Part shown: in pieces, positions 8,968 to 16,767 of the stretch
Layout: each line of letters opens with the position of its first letter
Numbering within the stretch: the first letter of the stretch is position 1
Assembly (NCBI RefSeq): GCF_026168755.1
Contig: NZ_JAPFDR010000028.1
Span: 1-38,702, forward strand
From: Clostridium sp.
Lineage (GTDB): Bacteria; Bacillota; Clostridia; Clostridiales; Clostridiaceae
DNA: 38,702 nt
Direction: 5' to 3'
The notes under the pieces: generated by a model
Told to the model about the DNA's origin: nothing
The model's input: the letters and a program-made list of their open reading frames with translations, nothing else
Databases searched by the model: none
Translations under genes and position numbers: made by a program

Positions 8968-10332
8968 ATGTTAAATACAAATGTGGATTTATTAAAAGGG
9001 AATATTTTAAAATCACTAATAATTTTTGCAATACCATTATTTATTTCAAATTTATTTCAACAATTATATAATACAGTGGACATAATGATAGTAGGACATT
9101 TTTTAGGAGATAAATCACTAGCTGCAATAGGGGCAAGTTCAGCAGTATATGAGCTATTAGTTGGTTTTGCGCTAGGAATAGGAAATGGACTTAGTATGGT
9201 AGTAGCAAGAAGTTACGGAGCAGATGATATAAAATTACTAAGAAAATCAGTTGCAGGTTCAATTATTATAGGATGCTGTATTACAATAATAATTATGTCT
9301 ATATCACAGTTATCTTTAATGCCATTATTAAGAGTATTAAATACTCCTGAAAATATAATAGAAGAATCATATTCTTATATTTCAACAATTACATTATTTG
9401 TAGGAGTTATGTTTGCATATAATTTATGTGCAGGTTTATTAAGAGCTATAGGTAATAGCTTTATGCCATTAGTGTTTCTTATAATATCATCTTTATTAAA
9501 TATAGGATTAGATATATTATTTATTACAAAGTTTAATATAGGTATAAAAGGAGCTGCAGTTGCAACAGTTATATCTCAAGTTATATCAGTCATATTATGC
9601 GTCATATATATATGTAAAAAGAGTAAAATCCTTATTCCTAAGAAAAAGCATTTTAATGTAGGAAGTGAGTTATATAAAGAATTATTAGGACAAGGACTTT
9701 CTATGGGGCTTATGATGGGGATTGTATCTACTGGAACTGTTATATTACAAAGTGCTATAAATGGACTTGGATATTTGACAATTGCAGGACATACTGCAGC
9801 AAGAAAGCTTAGTAGTTTTTGTATGATGCCTACAGTTGCCATAGCAAATGCTACCTCAACATTTGTTTCTCAAAATAGAGGAGCAAATCAAGGAGAAAGA
9901 ATAAGAAAATCAGTATATTATTCTAATATAATATCTAATTGTTGGGCAATTATAATAATTATTATTTTATTCTTTACTGCACCTATAATGGTTAGAATCT
10001 TATCGGGGTCTAGCGAGGCTATAGTAATCAATAATGGGGCAAGATATTTAAGATTAAATGCACCTTTTTATGGAGTATTAGGAATATTGCTTAATTTAAG
10101 ATATTCATTACAAGGCTTAGGACAAAAAATAACCCCACTTGTATCTAGTATTATTGAATTTATTGGAAAGATTTTATTTGTTATATTAATTATTCCGAAA
10201 ATAGGATATTTAGGTGTAATACTTTGTGAGCCAATTATTTGGTGTTTTATGACTGCACAACTTATATATGCATTTTATAAAAATCCTTATATTGAAAAGT
10301 TTAAGATAGCTAAAGAAGTTAATGTTATGTAA
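8968..10332 (+). CDS. MATE-family multidrug/cation efflux protein
   Basis: A 454-residue, 12-helix exporter of the multidrug and toxic compound extrusion family, using a sodium or proton gradient. The DinF/NorM-like N-terminus (ISNLFQQLYNTVDIMIVGHF) and two homologous six-helix halves are evident. I place the start at ATG 8968, preceded by AGGGGT at 8955-8960. A longer frame can be read from GTG 8938, but the best promoter puts the transcription start at about that base and no SD precedes it. Its substrate is unknown. No regulator gene adjoins it. Confidence 0.88.
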   Translation: MLNTNVDLLKGNILKSLIIFAIPLFISNLFQQLYNTVDIMIVGHFLGDKSLAAIGASSAVYELLVGFALGIGNGLSMVVARSYGADDIKLLRKSVAGSIIIGCCITIIIMSISQLSLMPLLRVLNTPENIIEESYSYISTITLFVGVMFAYNLCAGLLRAIGNSFMPLVFLIISSLLNIGLDILFITKFNIGIKGAAVATVISQVISVILCVIYICKKSKILIPKKKHFNVGSELYKELLGQGLSMGLMMGIVSTGTVILQSAINGLGYLTIAGHTAARKLSSFCMMPTVAIANATSTFVSQNRGANQGERIRKSVYYSNIISNCWAIIIIIILFFTAPIMVRILSGSSEAIVINNGARYLRLNAPFYGVLGILLNLRYSLQGLGQKITPLVSSIIEFIGKILFVILIIPKIGYLGVILCEPIIWCFMTAQLIYAFYKNPYIEKFKIAKEVNVM

Positions 10333-10432
10333 TAAGGTTTAAAGGAGAAAGAAAATAACAGTCTTTTTCATTTCAATTTTAACTTATTTGTTCTATTATA
10401 TAAGAAAAATAATGAAATAAGCCAATAAAATG

Positions 10433-10461
10433 TTTACAATGCATAATATTCATAATATAAT
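10433..10461 (+). promoter_or_regulatory. Strong promoter upstream of the GH20 gene
   Basis: TTTACA (10433-10438) and TATAAT (10456-10461) are separated by exactly 17 bp. The predicted start is about 10468. Confidence 0.7.
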
Positions 10462-10467
10462 AATAAT

Positions 10468-10552
10468 TGTAAAAAGTTATAAATTATGTTTTTATTGCAT
10501 GCAACCTTCGGGGCATTCGCTAATCTATTTAATATATAGATTAGCTTTTTTT
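10468..10552 (+). ncRNA. Leader or small RNA with UUCG hairpin and terminator
   Basis: From the predicted start, the RNA contains a hairpin (ATGC 10499-10502, AA bulge, CC-TTCG-GG, GCAT 10513-10516) closed by a C(UUCG)G tetraloop. An intrinsic terminator follows: GCTAATCTAT (10519-10528), ATAGATTAGC (10536-10545), then seven T. The unit ends 64 bases before the GH20 start. It could be an attenuated 5' leader of the GH20 gene or a free RNA of about 85 bases. A 17-codon frame from ATG 10485 runs into the terminator stem, but it has no SD. The terminator would also stop transcripts from the MATE gene. Confidence 0.5.
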
Positions 10553-10615
10553 GCGTTTTTTAGGTTTTTATATATAGAAGCATAGTTTATAAACTGATAA
10601 AAGGGGGAAGAATCT

Positions 10616-13600
10616 ATGAAAAAAAGGAACCAAAAGATAGCTGTATTAGCTTTAAGTGTAATGCTTTTAAGCAACTCTTTTACTTATGTTAAAGCTGCAG
10701 AAGCTATAAAAACAAATTTAGCTTTAGAGGATGGAGTAGTTGCAACATCTTCTGACGATGAAGCAGGTACTTTAGGCGCAGATAAAGCTATTGATGGAAT
10801 TGTAGATTATGAAAATTCAACTGGACAATCAAGATGGGCCAGCAACACAACATCACCAACAACGGAAAATAAAAAATGGTTACAAGTAGATTTAGGAGCA
10901 GTAAAGACTTTCAATGAAATTGCTATTGAGTGGGAAAGAAAGAATGCTACAAACTATGTAATAGAACTTAGTGATAATGGTGAGGAGTGGAGAACGGTTA
11001 AGGAGTTTTCAGCTACACCAAGCGATTATAGACAAGTTATTACATTTGAAGAAGCACAAAGTGCTCGTTATGTACGTTTATCTATTGCAAGTTACAATTC
11101 TCAAGCTGCTGTGAGAAATACTGATGGTAGTGAAAAAACTATAACTTGGAATACTGTATCGGTTTTTGAATTAGAAGTAAATCAATACAAGAATATAGAT
11201 AATATTGCACGTACAGGAAAGGCAACAGCGAATGCCTTTGAAGGTGGTGTATTAACTGCAGATAAGGTTAACGATGGTAATAAAGAAACAAGATGGGCAA
11301 GTGAAGTGAGAAGTGCAACATCATCTAATCCACATTGGGTTCAAGTTGAATTACCAGAGCCTAAAACAGTAGCTAGCTTTGCTATAGATTGGGAAAGAGA
11401 TAATGTAATAAATTATGAAATACAAGCTTCTCAAAATGGAAGTGAGTGGGAAACAGTTTGGTCAAGAAGTTCAAGAAATGAAGAAATTAGAGAAAAGGGG
11501 AACTTTACAGAACCAAAAACAGCTAAATATTTTAGAGTTAAAATAAATGATTTTAGTCCAACAGGTACAAATGCATCAGGAACTACTAATACATGGAATA
11601 CTGTTTCTATATATGAATTTGAGTTATTTGGTGAAAAATTAGACTTACCTGAACATACACTTGAATCTGTTACAAATGGAGTAGCAGTTGCACCAATAAA
11701 TAAAGGGGATACTCATATGGCCATGCCAGAGGTTCCAGAAGGATATGAAATAGAATTTGTTGGTGCTGATTATGAACAAATAATAGGTGCGGATAGAACT
11801 ATACATCAACCATTAGTTGATACTGTAGTTGAAGTTAACTTTACTGTAAAGAAAGGTGATAAAAGTAAAACAACAGCACCAATAAGAGTGACAGTGCCAG
11901 GAAAATATCAAGCAAATGTAGGAAATGAAAAGCCAAAGGTTATTCCAGAGTTAGCTGAGTGGTATGGAACAGAAGGAAACTTTACAATTACAGATTCAAC
12001 TAAGATTATAGTTGATAGTGCTTATACAGAAGAGTTAAATGAAACAGCTAAAAAGTTTGCGGCTGACTATAAGGATATAGTAGGAAAAGATATAGTTGTG
12101 GAGCAAGGAACTGAAGCAGGTAATAATAACTTCTTCCTTACATTAGCAACAGATGATACTGGGCTTTGCAATGAAGGTAATATAATAACTATAGGTAATT
12201 CAGTTAAGATTGAAGCTAAGGCAGCAAAAGGTGCTTATTATGCCACTCGTTCAATACTACAAATTTTAAAGCAAACTAAGGCAACAATTCCACAAGGTAT
12301 TGTTAGAGATTATCCAAAATATAAGGTTAGAGGCTTTGTTCTAGATGTTGCGAGAAAGTCTTATGAACTAGAGTCTTTAAAGGAGTTAGCTGAAACTATG
12401 TCATGGTATAAGCTAAATGACCTACAAGTTCATTTAAATGATAACTATATATTCTTAGAAGAATATATTAATGCTGATAAATCTAATATGGAAGATGCTT
12501 ATAATGCATATGAAGCCTTTAGATTAGAATCAGATATTAGAAATGAACAAGGAGAAGGAATAACAGCTAAGGATTTATATTATACAAAGGATGATTTTAG
12601 AAGCTTTATTCAAGAATCAAGAGAGATAGGAGTAAATATAGTTCCAGAAATAGATACACCAGCTCATGCTATGTCTATAACTAAAGTATTTAAGAATTTA
12701 GCTCTTAAAGGGTGGAATCCTAGAATAAAAAATCGTCCAACAATAGATCATTTAGATTTAGGCAACCCAGAATCGTTAAAATTTGTTAAGAATTTATTTA
12801 ATGAATATATGGAAGGTGAAAATCCAGTATTTGATTTAGGAACTACAGTTCATGTTGGTACTGATGAATATGAGGCTAATGCAGAACATTATAGAAAATT
12901 TACAGACTCTATGCTTGGACATATTCAAGATAGTGGTAGAACTGTTCGTATGTGGGGAGGATTAACTTGGCTTAAAGGAGAAACTCCTGTTAGATCTAAT
13001 GATGTTCAAATAAATGTTTGGTCAAGAGATTGGGCAAATCCAAAGGAAATGTTTGAAGCAGGATATGATTTAATTAATACTCTTGATTCAGATGTATATA
13101 TAGTTCCAACAGCGGGATATTATGCAAATTATTTAAATGCTCAAAGATTATATAATAATTGGGAGCCAAATAGCATTGGTGGCACTTATATTCCAGCAGG
13201 TGATGACCAAATGCTAGGTGGAGCTTATGCTATATGGAATGATTCTATAGATAAGAGGGATGCTAAGATTTCAGAATATGATGTATTTGATCGTTTCTTT
13301 AAACCACTTCCAGCTTTAGCTGAAAAGATGTGGGGAGATGGAGAAGATAAAACATTTGATGAATTAAATGAATTATCTGCAATTACAGGTACTGCTCCAA
13401 ACACTAATCCATATTATACTGTAGATTCAGTAGGTGACGAATATGTAAAATATGATTTTGAAGAAGAAAGTATATCTGATAAATCTGGAAATGGCTATGA
13501 TTCAATTTCGAAAGAGAATGTTTCATTTGAAAAAGGTAAAGTAGGTAAAGCTTTAAGACTTAATGGTGGAACTAGTTATGTAGAAACACCAATTAAGAAG

Positions 13601-15289
13601 GTTGGATTACCAAATTCAGTTTCATTCTGGATTAAGAAGGATGCAAATGCTCCAGAAGGAGAACAAATAATATTTGAATCTAAATCATTATCACAATTTG
13701 ATGATTACGCTATAAAAGCTGTAGATAAGAATGGTAAAGTAGGATTTACGAGAGAAAGGCAAGATTTCTCGTTTAATTATGAATTACCAGAAAATGAGTG
13801 GGTTCATTTAACATTTGCAAGTAAAAATGAAAAAGCTATGTTATATGTAAATAATGAATTAGTTGATACTATAGGTAGTCGTCCAGCAGTAGGAACTATG
13901 TTAATACCTTTAGAAAAGATAGGAAGTGCTACAAATTCATTTAAAGGATTAATAGATGAAATAATAGTTGGAAATGGTATTTTACCAGAAGATGAAACAG
14001 TTATAGATTCTAGCAATTTTACAGTAACTGCAGATAATGAAAATGCATTAGCAGGTGGAGGCATTGAAGGACCAATAAGATTAGCATTTGATAATAATCC
14101 AGATACATGGTGGCATACAAACTACAGTCCACATCAACCTTTACCAGCAACAGTTGAAGTTGATATGAAGGAAATTAAGAATATTAATAAAATTACTTAT
14201 ATGCCAAGACAAGATGGTAATGCAAATGGAAGAATTACAGATTGTGATATTTATGTAAAAGCTAGCGAAAGTGATGAATATAAGCTTATTAGCAAATTCA
14301 CTTGGGAAAATAATATGTCAAATAAATATGCTAAATTTGATGAAGTTGAAGCTAGATATATTAAGATAGTAGCAAATGCAGGAGCTGGAAACTTTGCAAC
14401 TGCATCAGAATTTTTTATACATGAAGCTAAAGACACACCTGTTTTACCAGAAGTTGATAAATCAGCTTTAAATGAATATTTAGCTGGACTTGAAAATGTA
14501 GTTGAAGATAATTATACAGCAGAATCATTTGAAGTATTTAGATTAGCTAAGGAAGCAGCAGAGGCTGTAGCAGCTAGTGAAGAAGCAACTCAAGAGGATG
14601 TTAATGCAGCACTTGAAGATTTAAAAGTTGCCTTTGAATCTTTAGAAAAAAAGCCATCAATATCTGAAGAAGATGATAGGAAAGCTTTAGAATCTTTAGT
14701 ATCTAAAATTGAAGCTTTAGATAAAGCAGAATATATAAGTTCAACTTGGGATAAGTTAGCTATTGCATTAGAAAAAGCTAATAATGTTTTAAGTAATGAA
14801 AATGCAATGGAAGAAGAAGTTTCTAAAACTTATGATGAGTTATTAAGAGCATTCTTAGAGTTAAGATTAAAACCAAATAAGGACAAACTACAAGATTTAA
14901 TAAATAAGGTAGAAAGTTTGGATAAGAATAAATATACGAAAGAATCTTGGGCTAAACTAGAGGAAAAATTAGCTGCAGCTAAGGCTATTATGTTAAATGA
15001 AGATGTAGATAAGAATGAAGTAGATAAAGCTAAAGATGAATTAGAAGTTGCTTTAGGTGAATTAGTTGCAAATTCAGATAGTAATGATAATGATAACTCA
15101 AATAATAATATAAATGGCTCTGAAAATAATTCAGAATCTAATTCTGGAACTAATAATAAACCAGGAAATAATAGTGGTAAAGATAATGGAAGTTTACCTA
15201 AGACAGGTGGAACTTCAGCAGTAGCCGTAGGGTTATTAGGATTAACTGCAGTAGGTGGAGGTGCTATATTAATTAGAAAAAAGAAGTAA
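10616..15289 (+). CDS. Wall-anchored GH20 beta-hexosaminidase, lacto-N-biosidase-like
   Basis: A 1557-residue secreted glycosidase. Order: signal peptide (1-28), two F5/8-type discoidin-like carbohydrate-binding modules (about 35-190 and 195-340), a beta-sandwich linker (350-430), the GH20 N-terminal domain (440-565) and the catalytic barrel (570-925). The catalytic pair is D750-E751 in VHVGTDEYE. After it come a LamG-like sandwich (945-1125), a third F5/8-type module (1140-1290), three FIVAR-type helical repeats (about 1295-1495), a Ser/Asn-rich linker, LPKTGG, a membrane helix and a basic tail for sortase anchoring. DVARKSYELE and YKLNDLQVHLNDN resemble bifidobacterial lacto-N-biosidase, suggesting release of disaccharides from milk oligosaccharides or mucin O-glycans. 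Substrate remains inference; GH20 is firm. Confidence 0.9.
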   Translation: MKKRNQKIAVLALSVMLLSNSFTYVKAAEAIKTNLALEDGVVATSSDDEAGTLGADKAIDGIVDYENSTGQSRWASNTTSPTTENKKWLQVDLGAVKTFNEIAIEWERKNATNYVIELSDNGEEWRTVKEFSATPSDYRQVITFEEAQSARYVRLSIASYNSQAAVRNTDGSEKTITWNTVSVFELEVNQYKNIDNIARTGKATANAFEGGVLTADKVNDGNKETRWASEVRSATSSNPHWVQVELPEPKTVASFAIDWERDNVINYEIQASQNGSEWETVWSRSSRNEEIREKGNFTEPKTAKYFRVKINDFSPTGTNASGTTNTWNTVSIYEFELFGEKLDLPEHTLESVTNGVAVAPINKGDTHMAMPEVPEGYEIEFVGADYEQIIGADRTIHQPLVDTVVEVNFTVKKGDKSKTTAPIRVTVPGKYQANVGNEKPKVIPELAEWYGTEGNFTITDSTKIIVDSAYTEELNETAKKFAADYKDIVGKDIVVEQGTEAGNNNFFLTLATDDTGLCNEGNIITIGNSVKIEAKAAKGAYYATRSILQILKQTKATIPQGIVRDYPKYKVRGFVLDVARKSYELESLKELAETMSWYKLNDLQVHLNDNYIFLEEYINADKSNMEDAYNAYEAFRLESDIRNEQGEGITAKDLYYTKDDFRSFIQESREIGVNIVPEIDTPAHAMSITKVFKNLALKGWNPRIKNRPTIDHLDLGNPESLKFVKNLFNEYMEGENPVFDLGTTVHVGTDEYEANAEHYRKFTDSMLGHIQDSGRTVRMWGGLTWLKGETPVRSNDVQINVWSRDWANPKEMFEAGYDLINTLDSDVYIVPTAGYYANYLNAQRLYNNWEPNSIGGTYIPAGDDQMLGGAYAIWNDSIDKRDAKISEYDVFDRFFKPLPALAEKMWGDGEDKTFDELNELSAITGTAPNTNPYYTVDSVGDEYVKYDFEEESISDKSGNGYDSISKENVSFEKGKVGKALRLNGGTSYVETPIKKVGLPNSVSFWIKKDANAPEGEQIIFESKSLSQFDDYAIKAVDKNGKVGFTRERQDFSFNYELPENEWVHLTFASKNEKAMLYVNNELVDTIGSRPAVGTMLIPLEKIGSATNSFKGLIDEIIVGNGILPEDETVIDSSNFTVTADNENALAGGGIEGPIRLAFDNNPDTWWHTNYSPHQPLPATVEVDMKEIKNINKITYMPRQDGNANGRITDCDIYVKASESDEYKLISKFTWENNMSNKYAKFDEVEARYIKIVANAGAGNFATASEFFIHEAKDTPVLPEVDKSALNEYLAGLENVVEDNYTAESFEVFRLAKEAAEAVAASEEATQEDVNAALEDLKVAFESLEKKPSISEEDDRKALESLVSKIEALDKAEYISSTWDKLAIALEKANNVLSNENAMEEEVSKTYDELLRAFLELRLKPNKDKLQDLINKVESLDKNKYTKESWAKLEEKLAAAKAIMLNEDVDKNEVDKAKDELEVALGELVANSDSNDNDNSNNNINGSENNSESNSGTNNKPGNNSGKDNGSLPKTGGTSAVAVGLLGLTAVGGGAILIRKKK

Positions 15290-15410
15290 ATACATTTATT
15301 AGAGAAGAAGATTGAAAAATAATAATTGATATCTTTTTAATTAGATATTACTATTTTGAGAATAGAATGGTAATAAAGAGTAGAATTAAGTCATAAAAGT
15401 GTTATTAGGA

Positions 15411-15440
15411 ATAGAGCTACTCTTCCGTGAGTAGCTCTAT
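15411..15440. terminator. Convergent hairpin between GH20 and the FusB-like gene
   Basis: ATAGAGCTACTC (15411-15422) and GAGTAGCTCTAT (15429-15440) form a perfect 12-bp stem with a six-base loop between two convergent genes. T-tails are poor on both sides, so termination strength is uncertain. Confidence 0.6.
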
Positions 15441-15467
15441 AATTAAAAATAAATCTCACTAGTTAGG

Positions 15468-16121
15468 TTAAGTTATTCTATTAACATCTTTTAAAAGTTT
15501 TTCAAGTTTTTCAGTAGAAGTAATTCTTTCATTACATTCAACACTATTTAAACATATATGAAAACCAAGAGATTTATAATCATCTTCATTCCTAGGTTTA
15601 CAAATAGGTGAGACAAATGCAACTTCACTTTCAGATCCAATATGATTACAAATAGTACATATATTGGTGTTGTTTGAAATAGAATTTGGAAGTCTACAAG
15701 CCATTCCTAAGAGTTTACCTTCCATATTATATGTGATAAGCAGCTTTCTAGTAGATTCATCAATCCATCCTAAATATACAAGCTTTGAATCCTCTATATT
15801 TAAAGTAGGAATTTTAAGTTTCTTTTCTTTTTTAAATACTTTAGTAAGCTCATTCCTTGTTATATTAGGCATGCCATATACATATTGATCCAAATCTTTT
15901 AAGTATACATTAATATGTAAAGGTTCAGTTATTTTACTTATATTTAGTATTTCTTTTTCTTCTTCTGATAAATTATCAAAGAAAGATAATATTTTCTCCT
16001 GTGTAATAACTTTTGTAGTTTCAACAATATTATTATCCACACAATTTCTAAAAGCATTATTTAAATCAAATAAACACTTTTTTATATAATTAAATTGTTG
16101 CTTTTTTATAAAAGAAGTCAT
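15468..16121 (-). CDS. FusB/FusC-family EF-G-binding protein
   Basis: A 217-residue soluble protein with the two-domain layout of FusB/FusC, which bind elongation factor G, free it from the ribosome and confer fusidic acid resistance. The N-terminal half (1-80) is helical. The C-terminal treble-clef zinc finger has C155 and C158 in CTIC and C190 and C196 in HICLNSVEC, with the conserved VAFVSPI and DDYKSLGFHIC stretches between. The SD GAGGTG precedes the ATG at 16121. It lies 99 bases behind a CD3324-family gene and a candidate ribosome-sensing attenuator, which suits a translation-protection role. Whether it protects against fusidic acid or acts in stress recycling of EF-G is not known from sequence. 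Confidence 0.8.
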   Translation of the reverse strand: MTSFIKKQQFNYIKKCLFDLNNAFRNCVDNNIVETTKVITQEKILSFFDNLSEEEKEILNISKITEPLHINVYLKDLDQYVYGMPNITRNELTKVFKKEKKLKIPTLNIEDSKLVYLGWIDESTRKLLITYNMEGKLLGMACRLPNSISNNTNICTICNHIGSESEVAFVSPICKPRNEDDYKSLGFHICLNSVECNERITSTEKLEKLLKDVNRIT

Positions 16122-16220
16122 AATAACACCTCATTTCTATCAGATTTAATTAAATATTAACAGTAAAACAATAACATGCTTAAAAGTGAATATTCAATCT
16201 AATAAATGTTTCTGTATTAA

Positions 16221-16499
16221 TTATGTGCATATTCGTTTTTCAATACTTATGATTCTTCTTATACTTTTTTCTGATAAGAAATATTCTCTAGTTAGTTCAT
16301 AGATAGGAGTTCCTTGAAGATATTTTTTATATATCTCATTATTCCTTATCTTAAGGCTACTCTTTATACCACTTTTTTCACCCCAGGATTTATGATTTTC
16401 ACATTTTCTTGGAATATAAAGATATTCTCCATCTACATATTCTTGAATCATTTCAAGAACTTCTCTTGGTAACACATCTATTGCTTTAATATATTTCAT
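16221..16499 (-). CDS. CD3324-family putative HTH protein
   Basis: A 92-residue protein. The N-terminus (MKYIKAIDVLPREVLEMIQE, then YVDGEYLYIPRK) matches a small family widespread in clostridia and annotated only as CD3324 family. The C-terminal third (about 58-90, with LTREYFLSEKSIRRII) looks like a helix-turn-helix reminiscent of Mor-type DNA-binding proteins. Its function is unknown. SD AAGGAGC lies about 6 bases before the ATG. The gene is the first full ORF behind the leader at 16569-16710 and is probably cotranscribed with the FusB-like gene; it might regulate it, though this is inference. Confidence 0.75.
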   Translation of the reverse strand: MKYIKAIDVLPREVLEMIQEYVDGEYLYIPRKCENHKSWGEKSGIKSSLKIRNNEIYKKYLQGTPIYELTREYFLSEKSIRRIISIEKRICT

Positions 16500-16568
16500 T
16501 TTTTTGCTCCTTAATTTTAAAAATTTAAAATTTAAAGCAAAGAGTACTAAAATCTATGTGTTACAGAA

Positions 16569-16710
16569 CCTAAAAAGATCAGCTAACTTAATAACTGCTT
16601 AGGCTCCAAACAAAGCATAGCTGATTTTTATGTAGTCTTTGCATGGAGCAAGTAGGTTTAAAAATGAATGTATTATATACTTTCATAAAAAAAACACCTC
16701 CTATATATAA
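16569..16710 (-). promoter_or_regulatory. Candidate ribosome-mediated transcription attenuator
   Basis: Read on the minus strand, a terminator hairpin uses ATCAGCTA (16625-16618) and TAGCTGAT (16585-16578), with inner TGCTT/AAGCA pairing, and is followed by CTTTTT (16577-16572). An alternative stem pairs GCTCCATGCAAAG (16649-16637) with CTTTGTTTGGAGC (16615-16603): two perfect 5-bp helices around a 3x3 internal loop. The alternative stem consumes the terminator's inner arm and traps its outer arm in the loop, so the two folds exclude each other. Both lie within a translated leader ORF (16588-16686). This is the geometry of leader-peptide attenuators; the inducing signal is unknown. Confidence 0.65.
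16588..16686 (-). CDS. Leader peptide, 32 codons
   Basis: ATG at 16686-16684 is preceded, 8 bases away, by AGGAGGTG (16702-16695), a near-perfect SD and among the strongest in the window. The peptide begins MKVYNTFIFKPTCSMQRL and ends in FVWSLSSY before TAA at 16588-16590. It resembles no protein known to me. Its coding region contains both arms of the antiterminator stem, and its stop codon lies in the 3' part of the terminator hairpin. These features point to a regulatory leader peptide rather than a functional product. Confidence 0.6.
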   Translation of the reverse strand: MKVYNTFIFKPTCSMQRLHKNQLCFVWSLSSY

Positions 16711-16715
16711 TTTAA

Positions 16716-16744
16716 ATTATAGCATAATCATATAAATTTAATAA
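16716..16744 (-). promoter_or_regulatory. Extended -10 promoter of the attenuator leader
   Basis: On the minus strand, TATAAT (16721-16716) is preceded by TGC, giving the extended form TGCTATAAT. A poor -35, TTATTA (16744-16739), is 17 bp upstream. Transcription would begin near 16709, shortly before the leader SD. Confidence 0.6.
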
Positions 16745-16767
16745 ATATATAACTTGGAGGAAAAGTG

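Noticed and set aside
10485..10538. 17-codon ORF in the GH20 leader that could act as a leader peptide
   Set aside because: No SD before the ATG, so translation is unlikely; kept only as a note in the leader entry.
15664..15888. Plus-strand ORF of 74 codons within the FusB-like gene
   Set aside because: Antisense shadow of a protein with clear zinc-finger motifs; no SD or recognisable product.
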